DNA from: Musa acuminata AAA Group
Lineage: Eukaryota; Streptophyta; Magnoliopsida; Zingiberales; Musaceae
Length of the DNA stretch: 64,000 bases
Direction: 5' to 3'
Assembly (NCBI RefSeq): GCF_036884655.1
Contig: NC_088357.1
Location: 48,379,001-48,443,000 of the forward strand
A program made the position numbers and the translations under genes. The notes under the pieces were generated by a model. That model was not told where the DNA came from and searched no databases. It worked only from the letters and a program-made list of their open reading frames with translations. Of the stretch, positions 1 through 10,575 are shown piece after piece. Each line of letters opens with the position of its first letter. The first letter of the stretch is position 1.

Positions 1-574
1 TCCACCGATATGTTTCCTTCCCATTATAGTTTTTCTTTCTCGCATGTACTATGTCTTGAGTTCATCAGTTGATATGCATACATGTTTTATCTTCCTCTTC
101 TTCTTCTGAACCTTTTGTTGGTCTTCTTCCATCGGGTATTATCTGATAGGTATCCTTTAAATATCATGCAATTATTACAATTAGGAAGATTAAATCTGCA
201 AGAATCGTGATTAGCAAGCTTACAGCAGAAGCTAAAAGAAAGGGCAAAAAGAGACTGAGATCCTCGTGTGACTCGACTCGGGCCGTGTTATCTTTTACCC
301 TTCACAAGATAGAATATTAATTGCTGTGCACATCTTCAAAGCAGCTAAAAAGGAGACGCCTTCGAAGGAGCCTAATCGACACGATTAGGCATCACTGCCG
401 TGCGATTCATAACCAACGACTCTGATCTCACGGGAATTACGACGGTCATCATAATCTTCATGCTTTTACCGTACACAAATCGTACGTCCGTTATAATCAA
501 CGGCAAACTAGTTTTATTTCTTGGTTAATCGACCTTTTGGAGGTTAATAGCACCTATTTATGTCGCTTTGTTCG
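1..574. other. Intergenic, 3' flank of the aspartic protease gene
   Basis: No open frame, repeat or RNA gene is recognised here. The stretch is moderately AT-rich and lies downstream of the minus-strand protease gene, so its right edge probably holds that gene's 3' UTR. Confidence 0.5.
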
Positions 575-2002
575 TCACGACCGCAGGCATGACTGCCGCC
601 GGAGCCCCAACCGCCCCTTCTCCAGGTCGTACGCCATGTAGTAGTCCTGCTGCTGGAAGTTGCCCAGGATGATCGCCGGGCCGCCGGCGTTATCCGAGGA
701 GGCGCCGCCGTCGCTGTCGGAGACGATGGTGAGGCACATTGCCGCCCTATCCGGCCCCGTGAACGCGAAGTAGTTCTCCGGCGGGAGCCGCATCTCGGCG
801 TGGCCCTCGAAGCGGAAGGTCAGCTCCGGTAGCTCCACCTCGGCCGAATCCGGCGGCAGAGCGAAGCAGGGTCGCAGACCCGTCCGGGCCTCCACGGCGG
901 CGGACCGTTTGTACCGCCCCGCCACGCGGTTCACGAACGCGGCGACCAGAGGCTTGAACACCGGCGGTGCCATGTACGTGAACGTGGTGCCGGAGTCGAC
1001 GATAGCGCCGCCGTTGCCGCGGGAGTTGGGGATGAGGGCGGAACGGGGGACTCCGACTTTCTCGCCGCCTACGGCGATCTCGCGCAGCCCGACGTAGTAG
1101 TAGACGGAGAAGGGCGACGCTTCGTCCGCGCCGGCGGCGGTATTGTTGAGGAAGGGCGTGAAGCTGAGGCCGCTGGAGGTGTCGTCCTTGGCGGGGTCGA
1201 GGACGAGGAAACCGCTCTCGACGGCGTCGTCGTCGTAGCGCCGGGATATGAGGCAGTAGGAGAAGCGCTTGAGCCCCATCTGGGACGGGAGGGAGGGAGC
1301 GCCGCGGCCGAATCCAGCGACGCCAGCGGGCTGGCGTTCGGAAAGGATGGAGCAACCGACCGCGAAGTCGGGGACGGTACGGTGGGGGAAGGCGAGTGTC
1401 TCCAGCATGAGGAGACCGGCAGTGGAGCCGGAGCCATAGATGATGGCGTAAGGTGGGCAGGGGACGGCAGGGCAGCCGTCGTCGGAGGTGGAGTTGCAGG
1501 AGGGGCAGCGGGAGAGGCGGTCCCGGGGATGGATCCAGAGACAGCGGGGGTTGTGGCAGCCGACGAGGCGAGTGGAGGATGAAGACTTGGGGAGGAAGGG
1601 GATGATGGGGGCAGCAGAGGGGGAGGAGCAGCTCCGGCACTGGTAGGAGGAGCTGCAGGGGACCCAGGTGAGGTGGCTGCCGGTGTCAAGGAGGAGGGAA
1701 AGTTGCTGCGGCGGGGTGCCCAAAGCGAGCGTGAGGGAGTAACCGCCGTATGAGTGGGGGAAGAGTGGGGAGCGATAAGGAGCAGGAGAGGCGTCGTGGC
1801 GGCGGGGGTTCTTGAGAAGGGAGGCGCGGAGGGCGGAGGCGGAGGCCAGGGCGGCGAGGCGGTGGAGGGGGTCGGGATGGGGAGGCAGAGGAAAGCGGCT
1901 GAGTTGAAGGGAGACTGGAGTAGAGGAAGCGGAGAAGAGGAGGAGGAGGAGGAGGAGGAGGAGAGACAGGGAGAGCAGGAGGAGATGATGAGACGACGGC
2001 AT
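575..2002 (-). CDS. Aspartic protease, A1 family (nepenthesin-like)
   Basis: Single-exon 475-residue secreted aspartic endopeptidase. The N-terminus has a run of leucines (about residues 7-23) typical of a signal peptide, then a short pro-region. The two catalytic motifs are visible: DTGSHLTW with Asp106, and VDSGTTFTYM with Asp336. A cysteine-rich insert between them (about residues 116-182) is the nepenthesin-type signature of plant A1 proteases. The C-terminal part has ILGNFQQQDYYMAYDLE, the usual end of the second lobe. Length is normal for the family. The ATG at 2002 is followed directly by the leader and is preceded on the coding strand by a CCA-repeat leader. In plants such enzymes work in the secretory pathway or cell wall; the substrate cannot be told from sequence. 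Confidence 0.93.
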   Translation of the reverse strand: MPSSHHLLLLSLSLLLLLLLLLFSASSTPVSLQLSRFPLPPHPDPLHRLAALASASALRASLLKNPRRHDASPAPYRSPLFPHSYGGYSLTLALGTPPQQLSLLLDTGSHLTWVPCSSSYQCRSCSSPSAAPIIPFLPKSSSSTRLVGCHNPRCLWIHPRDRLSRCPSCNSTSDDGCPAVPCPPYAIIYGSGSTAGLLMLETLAFPHRTVPDFAVGCSILSERQPAGVAGFGRGAPSLPSQMGLKRFSYCLISRRYDDDAVESGFLVLDPAKDDTSSGLSFTPFLNNTAAGADEASPFSVYYYVGLREIAVGGEKVGVPRSALIPNSRGNGGAIVDSGTTFTYMAPPVFKPLVAAFVNRVAGRYKRSAAVEARTGLRPCFALPPDSAEVELPELTFRFEGHAEMRLPPENYFAFTGPDRAAMCLTIVSDSDGGASSDNAGGPAIILGNFQQQDYYMAYDLEKGRLGLRRQSCLRS

Positions 2003-2410
2003 TGTGGTGGTGGTGGTGGTGGTAGTGGAGAAATGGAAGAGGGAAACTCTAGTTATCAGCCGAACGAGAGAGAGTGTGTGTGTGTGGGAAGATTATACTT
2101 TGCTTGCCTCGGAGCGCTACGGCCGATTGAGACCGTTGGTTGCGAGCCTATCGAGATGGCACCGGTAGTGGGTCCCCCGCCGCGTCCCTTTAAATCACGT
2201 CAACACATCTATCTTTCCATCAAGATTTGTGCCGTCGATCAGAACGCGTCGGATCCGCTCAGCGCAGATTTCCACGTCAGCCTCATGGACCCAAGACGTG
2301 GGTCAACGCTGCGGGTGCCAAGAGAAGGGTCAAACTTGATTCTTTCACCGCTTGAATGCATCGAACAGTAACCCTATAAATCTTGTCGAGGATCAAAACA
2401 CACTGTGATA
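2003..2410. promoter_or_regulatory. Upstream region of the protease gene, including short GGT and GT tracts
   Basis: This spacer lies between the start of the minus-strand protease and the end of the minus-strand OVATE gene, so it should hold the protease 5' UTR and promoter plus the OVATE 3' UTR. A GGT-repeat run (about 2005-2028) would give a CCA-repeat leader in the protease mRNA. A GA/GT-rich tract lies at about 2066-2090. No TATA box was assigned. Confidence 0.45.
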
Positions 2411-3004
2411 TTAATATACATCGTCTTCCCCATCCTCCATCCCAGGCGTAATAGAACAAGCGAGGCTCAGAAGCAAATCCAGAAAGGCCTCGACTATGAT
2501 CCCGTGACACCTCTTCTCGTTCATCTTCAAGTACCAGCACAGCATCTCCTCGAGCCACTGCACATCCACCAGTCCATGGGCCATCGCCATCTCTTCCATG
2601 GACCACCTGAAATCCCAGTACGGGTCCTCCGACTCCACTTCCATGGCGATGCTTCCTTCGAAGGGAAGGCTCTCGGTCTTGGCCGCCCCCGCCGCCGCCC
2701 CCGTTATCGAGCTCGTGCTGTCCGGCTCGAAGAAGAGCCGGTCCGATCGTAGCCCTCGAATAACCACGGCCTCCACGCCCTCGGCCGCCGAGTCGTCCTC
2801 CGACGCCGTCGAGAAGCACGATTCGGTTAAGTCCAAGTACGATGAACCCAAGCCGTCGGAAACTTCAGCGCCGTCTTCCTTTCTGAAGGAGTGGGTCGTT
2901 GGGTGCTTGCAAGAGGGCCAAAGCCATGAAGCAGGAGGAGAAGAGAGCGGTCTCGCGTCTCCCTTTCTGCAGAAGAGAGAGATAAAGCCAACTTTCACGG
3001 CCAT
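2411..3004 (-). CDS. OFP: OVATE family protein (transcriptional repressor)
   Basis: Single-exon 197-residue protein ending in an OVATE (DUF623) domain at about residues 118-181. It has the typical MEVESEDPYWDFRWSMEEM start and the WLEEMLCWYLKMN helix, followed by FLDLLLSLA. OVATE proteins are plant-specific repressors that bind KNOX and BELL homeodomain proteins and affect organ shape. The N-terminal part is variable, with a short SDRLFFEPDSTSSI block that is also usual in the family. It is in the size range of small OFPs of the OFP13/15/16 type. The ATG at 3004 opens the only long frame. The exact paralogue is not resolved. Confidence 0.92.
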   Translation of the reverse strand: MAVKVGFISLFCRKGDARPLSSPPASWLWPSCKHPTTHSFRKEDGAEVSDGLGSSYLDLTESCFSTASEDDSAAEGVEAVVIRGLRSDRLFFEPDSTSSITGAAAGAAKTESLPFEGSIAMEVESEDPYWDFRWSMEEMAMAHGLVDVQWLEEMLCWYLKMNEKRCHGIIVEAFLDLLLSLACSITPGMEDGEDDVY

Positions 3005-4558
3005 TTGGCTTCTTTCTTACGAGTGGAATGAACGGAACTGCGTGTGCTATGGGTTGCTGGTAATCTGACTCTTCCCGAGGCATTAATAGAGGGTGACAGG
3101 TTTCTGAAGCCAGCCACGAGAGAAAGGAAGGGAAGGTGGGAGGGAAACTGGAGAAAGAAAAGAACTCGGAGGATCACCGAACGTGGGCAATCCCTGTGTG
3201 CAGGTGGCACGACAAAAGTATTACTCAATACAAGCAGGAAGAGTGGTCGCCATTGGCGACAGATTCAGTGAGATGCTTTGATGAGTACTTAATTTGTTTG
3301 TGCATGCTAACAGCATACAGCTCTAATCTGTCATGTCTCGAATCGAGGTTCGTTAGCTGGCCATTGGCCACAGCTCTCTAACTCGCCAATGGTGGATGGC
3401 CACGCTAGCTTACATGTTGCGTTTTCTTCTGCTTTTGCTTGTCCTGTGTCGATGTCTACGCTGCTCCAATCATGGAAGGTCAATCCGAAGAAAGGAATCG
3501 ATTCTTCGAGCAAACATTTTGTGGTGTGTTTGTCTCTGTCCTCTCCGGACAATGCCCACCCATCTGAGCTCGATGGCATCTATCATTTCTTCCAGCTCTG
3601 CACATGCCCCTTTGACTGCCTCTTCGTGTATCCACGGCTGGCTTCGCAGAAGTACGTTTGCCTCTTAGCTAACACGGGAGATCAGCCGAATCTAAGCTTA
3701 TCCAAACTTCATCATCGCAATAGAAATCTTCGTGGAAGTATGAATAATGAACACAGACTAAGACACGAAGGAGACGAGAAAGGGGAAGAGGGAAACAGAA
3801 GGCATATGTAGGTGTTCAGCTGGGGAACATAATTCTTTTGATGAACAGGGATGCTGATTCAGTGATCATATTACTTTTTAGATGTCAGCTTCCTGAAACC
3901 ATTGGGAAATCACCCTCCACTCGTTTGCTCACGTAAGTAAGAGTTCTAAGCAGGTGATTATGGACTGTTCCTTGTTGTTTTGTGTGGACTAACGAAAAAT
4001 TATTAGAGACGATCAGAGATTATCTCAATTCATTTTTAATATAATAAAAAGAAATTATTTTTTTTTATCACTTACGTTTTTACTCATATACCTCGAGTTA
4101 CTAATTTAGACGAGAGACCAAGTCAAAAAATATCTCTCAATCTCACTCTTTGTACAATGACATCTTGAGAGCCCAATATCTTCATTTCAGAAACATCTCC
4201 AATAATTCTGCAATTCTGCACGTATGAGGTTGGACCATATTTAACTAATCAGAACATCAATCACGTGTTCCCTCTACAACAATGATACTCTTTGAAGTAC
4301 CTCACCGATTTCTCAAGTGATTCAAATCAAATTTTCTGAAAACACCAAAATTCAAGTCGAAGATGTCTTCTGATACATCGGTACCTCATTGATATCTCAG
4401 TTGCAAGGTCAATGTCAGCATTATTGACTCAGTGCACTGGTTCCAATCAGGCAAATTTCACCCGAGGCCACGTCAACTTCTACTGTGCATCGCTCTTGCT
4501 TTCTCGAGTTCCCACGGGACTGTCATTACCTAAACGATGGCACTGAGTGACGAGGATA
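3005..4558. other. Intergenic, no gene recognised
   Basis: Upstream of the OVATE gene. Short open frames in 3.0-3.8 kb have no recognisable domain and are probably chance. From about 4.0 kb the sequence becomes AT-rich. A small inverted repeat around CATTGGCCA lies near 3360. Nothing else is seen. Confidence 0.45.
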
Positions 4559-5062
4559 GTAATTATGATAAGATGACGCCTCACGCAACAGCACCTGGTC
4601 AATGCAGACCGGAACGCCGATCGAAACACATTAACATCCTGCCAAAGCTCAATTCTTCACGCCACGCCAATACAAAGTCAAACGCTATCAACCTGCCCCC
4701 TGCAAGCGGGTAGCTCAGGAAGCAGTATGCTTCCTTATAAATACCCTCTCGTTCATTAGAAGGAGGGGGAGGGACACACAAAAACTCTTCTTCATTTGAA
4801 ACCCCCTCCACATCAGCTAACTTGATCGTCAGAGGGGTCGGGCCGAGAGCCTCGGCTCGACCTTTGTGCAGGTGCGAAGCCGAAGGTCCCCTCTGGACGC
4901 GTAGGCGAGGAGTTCTTGCCCGGAGGAGACGGCTACACCGTCTCGATCGGAGGCGGTCGGGCTCGAGGAGCGCCCCGGGGAGATCCCCGTCGTCCGGACC
5001 CGAACCGAGCCGCATCGACCCCGAGGCCACGGCTCAAAATTGTTTCCCATGAGCGAGCCTCT
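4559..5062 (-). mobile_element. LTR-like retrotransposon fragment
   Basis: GC-rich block without coding potential. Read on the minus strand it shares its order of motifs with the plus strand at about 35.08-35.56 kb. Both have a GACCCCTC-GACGATCAAGT segment, a pyrimidine-rich stretch, and then GACCAGGTGCTGT and GAGGCGTCAT near the end. Two diverged copies of one non-coding block in opposite orientations are best explained as LTRs (solo or truncated) of one gypsy-type family. No flanking target duplication was found, and the limits are approximate. Confidence 0.5.
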
Positions 5063-5092
5063 CACTTGTTCATACTACTGATCATCATCTTA

Positions 5093-5338
5093 GACAAATC
5101 AAAGAAGGGATCTTTAGACTCTGTCCTTGTCTGCATCCACTTCCGAAAGCTGCTTTGATTCGAACTTATCATCACTCTCCTAACCGGGCAGAACACCATG
5201 AAGCCCACAGGAAAGACAAGTCAAAGAAGGGATCTTTAGACTCTGCCCTTGTCTGAATCCACTTCTGAAAGCAGCTTTGATTCGAACTTATCATCACTCT
5301 CGTAACCGAGCAGAACACCATGAAGCCCACAGGAAACC
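5093..5338. repeat. 122-bp tandem duplication, two copies
   Basis: Copy 1 starts near 5093 and copy 2 near 5215. The block AAAGAAGGGATCTTTAGAC is at 5101 and 5223, and CCATGAAGCCCACAGGAAA recurs at the same 122-bp spacing. The copies differ at a handful of sites. On the minus strand each copy holds a short open stretch rich in Ser/Asp/Glu, but stops follow. It lies 140 bp downstream of the CAF1 stop codon, so it could be part of that gene's 3' UTR. Confidence 0.85.
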
Positions 5339-5480
5339 TCGAGGACCCGAACCTCTCTCGCAGCAAAGGGAATTAACCATCGAAGATCCCATTTTTTTGG
5401 CATTGAATTCTTAGCTAGCATACACAAGATTCTCTTAGTACAAACGAATAAATCAATAAACATTTGTTTTTATTTCGGTA

Positions 5481-6317
5481 TCAGCAGACTTCCAAGCCGT
5501 AGAGGACTCCGGCGTGCTTTCCGTCGTCGTTGCCCATGAAGAAGAGCTCCTTCATCCGTCGGAACGCTTGCCAGGTTAGCAAACTGTCCGACCCCGCCTG
5601 GTGGCACCGCCCCACCGCCCGGTCGACCTGGAGCGTGCTCGCCACGCGATCCAATCCGCCGTACAGGCTGTGGCAGTGCTTGATCATGTGCTTCATGTCG
5701 AACACCCTGTCCCCGAAGAAGACCCTCACCAAACCCATGAAATCGCCCAGATTGCTGGGTAATCTGCGGCAAGTTAAGATCTTTATCAAGTACCCGAAGT
5801 CGTACGCACTGTGGAACGTCACCCAGCTCACGGCCGAGTCGTTGCACACCAGGCCGGACGACATCAGGAGCTCGGCGAAGCGGCGGGAGTCGATCCCCCG
5901 CGCCCGGTTCTTCTCGAAATCGATCCCGTTGGACCTGAGGAGGTCGATGGACTCGGGGGCGTAGCGGTCGCGGTAGATGTCGAAATCGCGAAAGTTGAAC
6001 TCCCAGACGTAGCGGACGGAGCCGCCGGCGCCGAGGTCGGGGAGGTTTCCGGCGGCGTCGGAGAGGGTGAGGCCCACCTGGATGAGGTGGAGGGCGTCGA
6101 CGTTGGCCTTGAGGAGGGCATACCGTTCGGCGGGGCAGAGGATGGCGGGGTGCTTCCGGGAGCGGTGGACGACGCCGGGGAACTCCGTGTCCATGGCGGC
6201 GAAGGGGTGACACTCGACGGCCTCGCGGATGAGGTCGAATTCCGCCTCCAGGTTATCGGCCCACACGGAGCGGACCTGGACCTCGATCGGCTTTTTTGCA
6301 TCTTCCAAAGAAGGCAT
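5481..6317 (-). CDS. CAF1: CCR4-associated factor 1 (CAF1) deadenylase
   Basis: Single-exon 278-residue poly(A)-specific 3' exoribonuclease, the POP2/CAF1 subunit of the CCR4-NOT complex that shortens mRNA tails. All DEDDh catalytic residues are in place: Asp43 and Glu45 in [11 protein letters not shown], Asp173 in [10 protein letters not shown], and His239 and Asp243 in [11 protein letters not shown]. The [17 protein letters not shown] block, where the CAF1 core follows, is also typical. Length matches plant CAF1 homologues, which are often intronless and stress- or wound-induced. The start ATG at 6317 gives the family N-terminus with [17 protein letters not shown]. It is expected to act in cytoplasmic mRNA decay. 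The family assignment is secure; the specific paralogue is not. Confidence 0.96.
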   Translation of the reverse strand: MPSLEDAKKPIEVQVRSVWADNLEAEFDLIREAVECHPFAAMDTEFPGVVHRSRKHPAILCPAERYALLKANVDALHLIQVGLTLSDAAGNLPDLGAGGSVRYVWEFNFRDFDIYRDRYAPESIDLLRSNGIDFEKNRARGIDSRRFAELLMSSGLVCNDSAVSWVTFHSAYDFGYLIKILTCRRLPSNLGDFMGLVRVFFGDRVFDMKHMIKHCHSLYGGLDRVASTLQVDRAVGRCHQAGSDSLLTWQAFRRMKELFFMGNDDGKHAGVLYGLEVC

Positions 6318-7420
6318 CTTTTGGCCGCTAATCCGCTTCGATCCGATCGAATCCTACCGGTTTCCTTTTTCGCTTTCACCGCCGGTTCGATTCGTCTTCC
6401 GAGATGCTCTGCTTCGATTGGTGAAGTGCGAGGGGAGGGAAGGGGGGGTTTTGTAGTGGGGAAGTGAGATGTTTCCAAGAAGGCGGCCGCGGAAGAGGAA
6501 GAGGAGGAGGGGGAGGGAGTGGAGTGGACACGGTCAACGAGCCAGATCAGGATTGTAACCGACGGGAGGCGATCGGGCACCAAGTCATCAGGACCGTCGG
6601 GATGTTGTGCCTCGTGGATGGAAAACCGGCGGCTGTGGGTCAGTGTGGACTGTGCAGTACAAGCGACGGCGAGTGAGGAAAAGGCCCAGGGTACAGGGAG
6701 GCTCGCACAAGTCATGCGGGACCCGACGCCATAAGTGTGGCCCCCGGCAACAGCGTGCGGGCGGAATCGGTGTTCCCTGTCTTGACGGAACACACGGGGT
6801 GGAGAAAGGGAGTGGTTGTGGTCGTGGGATGCGTGTTCAACGAAACGCGTGTTTAATGGCGACAGCAGACGTGGGTCGGAGGAAGGGGATGGTTTTGACC
6901 GGCTTCGTCTACGTTCATCTCATATATCTTTATTATTGGGGAATCGATGAAGACGCTCTGTTAATTAATGAATGTTACTCTCCCTTTGGACAGTGGATTC
7001 GAGGAAGAGTGCATGAACACAGTGGCATCTGTTCGTTCGTCATCGTTCAATGCACTTAATTGGTCAGCAAGATCCGTAGTTCAATGAAACTTCAGTCTGT
7101 GGCTGTCGAGCATCCTCAACCACTCATCAGCACGCACGGTTATCCTGATCTGATAAACCAGTGCCGTCCGATTCGACAATCATTAATCCAATAAAAAAAT
7201 CATCGCCACTTCAGTAGTCTTTAACGTAATAATATTATTCATGAATATGTAAAAGGAAACCAATGTGGTTAATTAATTAACTAGAGACAAAATAGGAGTC
7301 AAACACGTTGACTCGGTAGGCCGAGTCTTGGTCTTGCGTGCCGGAAAACCCATTTCCCTGCATTGCCTTATTGACTGCTGACTCACCGGTGAGAAGTCTC
7401 CTGGTTGGTTCGCAGAACAT
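6318..7420. promoter_or_regulatory. CAF1 upstream region, otherwise unassigned
   Basis: Contains the CAF1 5' UTR and promoter. A pyrimidine-rich leader on the coding strand (complement of the GGAAGAGGAAGAGGAGGAGG run near 6490) is visible. Short open frames beyond 6.46 kb lack domains. No repeat is seen until 7421. Confidence 0.4.
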
Positions 7421-7791
7421 CTCTTTCAAGCTGCAAGCATGTCTCCACCGGAAGCTTGGACGAGTCACACCCCAGATGAGACAGGCTGAGTTTCCGAGAT
7501 TGACCTCTCTTTTTATCTCCCATTTAGATATTGTCAGCTTTTTCACATATTTGGAAAAGGAATAAACTTGTGCGATCTATGGCCATTCTTTTGTCAGATC
7601 CCCCACTCTTTCAAGCTGCAAGCATGTCTCCACCGGAAGCTTGGACGAGTCACACCCCAGATGAGACAGGCTGAGTTTCCAAGATTGACCTCTCTTTTTA
7701 TCTCCCATTTAGATATTGTCAGCTTTTTCACATATTTGGAAAAGGAATAAACTTGTGCGATCTATGGCCATTCTTTTGTCAGATCCCCCAC
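7421..7791. repeat. 185-bp near-perfect tandem duplication
   Basis: Copy 1 is 7421-7605 and copy 2 is 7606-7790. CTCTTTCAAG and CAGATCCCCCAC recur at exactly 185 bp, and I see only one substitution (CCGAGATT versus CCAAGATT). It is therefore recent. It lies just past the 3' end of UEV1 and overlaps the outer limit of the segment that was copied in inverted orientation to 25-26 kb. Confidence 0.95.
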
Positions 7792-8138
7792 ATATCTAAC
7801 GAGGAGTGACTAGTGTGGCTTCATGTATCTCGGGGACAACAAAATGAACTGAACTCTCAGAAATCACAATCACAACTGAGATTTCGAATTCACATTTCGG
7901 GTTCCCTTTCTATCTTCTGCATGTATGATAATAATTCCAAGCAACAAGCATTCACTGCTAATGTAGATTAATCATAAGCAAACGACAGCACGAAGTAGTA
8001 ATTAGTAGTACTCGTCATGCACTCGAGCGGTCCCATCAGTCTGTCAGGCTTACAGTGCAGTCTGCCAAAACACAGTACGATGTGTTCAGGCATCGATACT
8101 CTCACGTACCTAACGTAGGAACCTCGTGACCTGCATGT

Positions 8139-9691
8139 CTACTCGAAGAAGGTGCCTTCGGGAGGCTGGACGAGCTTTCGGCTGTGTGGCGCCGCCATCT
8201 CCTTCTTCAGCTGGGTCAGTATGTCCTCCATCGTGTACTCTCTCTGCCAATTGGCTAGCATGTCAAACTTCCTCGCTTCCACCTGCACCAACGCGCAGGC
8301 TAGCTCAAGATCATCATCAGCACCAACACCAAAAGAAGAGTAGAATCGGGATGGGGTTACCGCTCCGGTTTCATGGTTGACACAAGTCAGGTTGATCCTG
8401 GAATGGAAGCGAACACTCGGGGGCTTATCCGGGTAATCTTTATCACAGAAGAGCTTCAACTGGTAGATTCTGCCTTCGTGCACAGACTGCAATCAATACA
8501 AAAACCCGGCATCAGAATGTTTAATGTGGGCAGGAGAGGAGGAAGAAGCTTAGGAAATGGTGATGCCAGATTAGTAGGATACAACTCTCCTGTGTCAAGT
8601 ATGACAGATCCACTGTGGGATCAATGAATGCTGGGTCGCAGAGCACATTAGGAACTATACTAAAACGACGTTAAAACGATCATATAGCCAGTCTAAGAAA
8701 AGTAACATCCACTAGATTACTAAGTTATACCTTTAGGGAATCTTTAAAGACAAAATATGATGAAAAACGTAATTTAAACAGTGAGGCAAGTTGACCCGAT
8801 CTAGCATGACGTTTTCCAAAGCTGCTAATCTCGATTGAACGAGTTGAATGCTTTGACTATTTCAGTCCCCATTCACGAGGCTGGTCAATGTCTACAGCCA
8901 CAAGCTGACACCAAAGGTTGTAAGAATTTTGCGCATGATCAACGAGCTGACAACAAGTCTCTCCGAGTTTAAACCGATGGACAGGTTGTTTTCTACCATA
9001 CTTAAAGGAAATCTAAGTTAAACTCGTCAGGTACAAAAAAAGAAAGGCATACGTTGTGCGGGCCGACGATCGTCCCAGTCCAAGACCGCATGTAGATGTC
9101 GTCTCCATCGTCCATTCCATAACTCACCGTGCCATCCCCGATGCCCTTCTCACCACGTTCGAGCTCTTCCAGCAGTCTAAAGTTTCGAGGTACTGCAAAG
9201 TGCCAGCCAAACCAAGTTAGAACATTCTCAGTTGGAACAACTAAGTTTCTTACTTCCAAGTAAACATGAATTGAGTTATGCTACTGAGATCATCAATCAA
9301 TTAAGTTCGATCAATTAGACTGAACCCGACCCATGTCGCAGCCTTATGCTCTCATGCCCCATCCATACATCCAGCAACCACCGCCCAAGTGACTGCTAGA
9401 AATAGGACGATGCATGCGACTGGAGGCGCATACGTACAACGGTTACCTACCACCCATCGCAACGCAGCGATAAGATCTATGGTCAACGATGAACCACGCA
9501 CACATCGGATCAGTCATATAAACAAACACCTCGGCGTCGGAGTTGATCGAGTGGTGTTCCGCACAATCAGCGATCAAGAGAATCATGAAGCAGCGGGAGA
9601 ACATGAACACACGGTAAAAATGCAAAGAAGGAAACAGAGAGCTTCGGCGATCATTACCCACGACGCTCGATCTCCCGGTGCCGATCGTCAT
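8139..9691 (-). CDS. UEV1: Ubiquitin-conjugating enzyme E2 variant 1 (UEV1/MMS2-like), four exons
   Basis: Exons on the minus strand are 9658-9691, 9053-9192, 8361-8486 and 8139-8282, joining in frame to a 147-residue protein. All introns are GT-AG. The joined protein has the UEV fold start [17 protein letters not shown], the [18 protein letters not shown] block, NHETGA, and the tail [15 protein letters not shown] proteins lack the E2 catalytic cysteine. They pair with Ubc13 to build Lys63-linked ubiquitin chains used in DNA damage tolerance and signalling. The last intron (8283-8360) is only 78 nt and stays in frame if retained. The residues after NHETGA (VEARKFDML) differ from the usual family sequence. 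A partial inverted copy sits at 24.96-26.32 kb. Confidence 0.93.
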
Positions 9692-10043
9692 CCCTCCTCA
9701 CCAACACCACGAATGTGGAGGGAGACGCAGGTGAGCGGTGGGAGTAGCACTAAAGAACGAGAGGTGGCAGTTGGGCACTGCTTGATATCCGATCCAACGG
9801 TTCTTGTTCGCCGTCCGGACCCCACGGCCGAGATTCCTCGCCTGTCCTTCTAGATCTCGCTCGTCCGTCAAGGATCGGACGGTTCGCGTAAAATTTACGC
9901 GAACATTTGCGCCTGGTGCTGTCCATTTCTTTTATCTTTTCTTCCTTTCTTTTTTCCCTATTTGTGATGCCCAGGTCCCACCAACGGAGATTGTGAGGGA
10001 TTTGAAGGAGGTCGGTGATCGTTCTTGGTTGCTCGAGGTACCT
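9692..10043 (+). promoter_or_regulatory. Probable bidirectional promoter and first non-coding exon
   Basis: This is the head-to-head spacer between the UEV1 start codon and a likely plus-strand transcript. A 23-nt dyad (11-bp perfect arms, 9882-9904, with two CGCG cores) lies in it. Pyrimidine-rich sequence follows. A stretch ending at about 10037 runs into a donor-like GTACCT, so it could be a 5' leader exon. No ATG opens the frame there, so no protein is claimed. Confidence 0.4.
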
Positions 10044-10575
10044 TTTTCGGATTCGAATTCTGTTTGCAGTTAGAAAGCGAAATGTATTGCGGTCTAAACT
10101 CATCTGATGATGATGATGACGTTGGTGGGTTCTTTTCTTGCTACTATTAGGGTTTCGCCTCTGCAATTTTTACTCGATTTCGATTTTTGTTTTTTGATTC
10201 GAATTCTGTTTCCAGTTAGAAGGCGAATTGTATTCTGGTCTCAACTCATCTGATGATGGTGATGATGTTGGTGGGTTATTTTCTTGCTACTTTTAGGGTT
10301 TCAGTCTGCAATGTTTACTCGATTTGGATTTTTTTTTTTCGATTCGAATTCTGTTTCCAGTTAGAAGGCGAAATGTATTCTGGTCTCAATTCATCTGATG
10401 ATGATGATGATGATGTTGGTGGGTTCTTTTGTAGCTACTTTTAGGGTTTCACTTCTCCAATTTTTACTCGATTTGGATTTTTTTTGCGATTCGAATTCTG
10501 TTTCCAGATAGAAGGCGAAATGTATTCTGGTCTCAATTCATCTGATGGCGATGATGATGTTGGTGGGTTCTTTTG
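10044..10575 (+). repeat. Tandem array of about 146-bp units, each with a splice acceptor and an open acidic segment
   Basis: Four units are marked by ATTCGAATTCTGTTT at 10051, 10197, 10342 and 10489; the last unit is partial. Each has a pyrimidine tract and CTGTTTSCAG, then an open stretch of about 21 codons. The stretch reads LEGEMYSGLNSSDDDDDDVG in unit 3, with a few substitutions in the others. A Thr/Phe-rich non-coding part with stop codons follows. The open stretch keeps its frame in all four units, although the Asp-codon run varies in content and length. This may be a multiplied exon of an unrecognised plus-strand gene, or a minisatellite in an intron or leader. Confidence 0.85.

Noticed and set aside
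747..2371. Long Arg/Pro- and Gly-rich open frames overlapping the aspartic protease gene
   Set aside because: They are out-of-frame shadows of a GC-rich coding exon; the protease frame has catalytic motifs and the others have none.
5470..6793. Long overlapping frames on both strands around CAF1
   Set aside because: High GC third positions open the other frames; composition is Arg/Pro/Ser low complexity with no domain.
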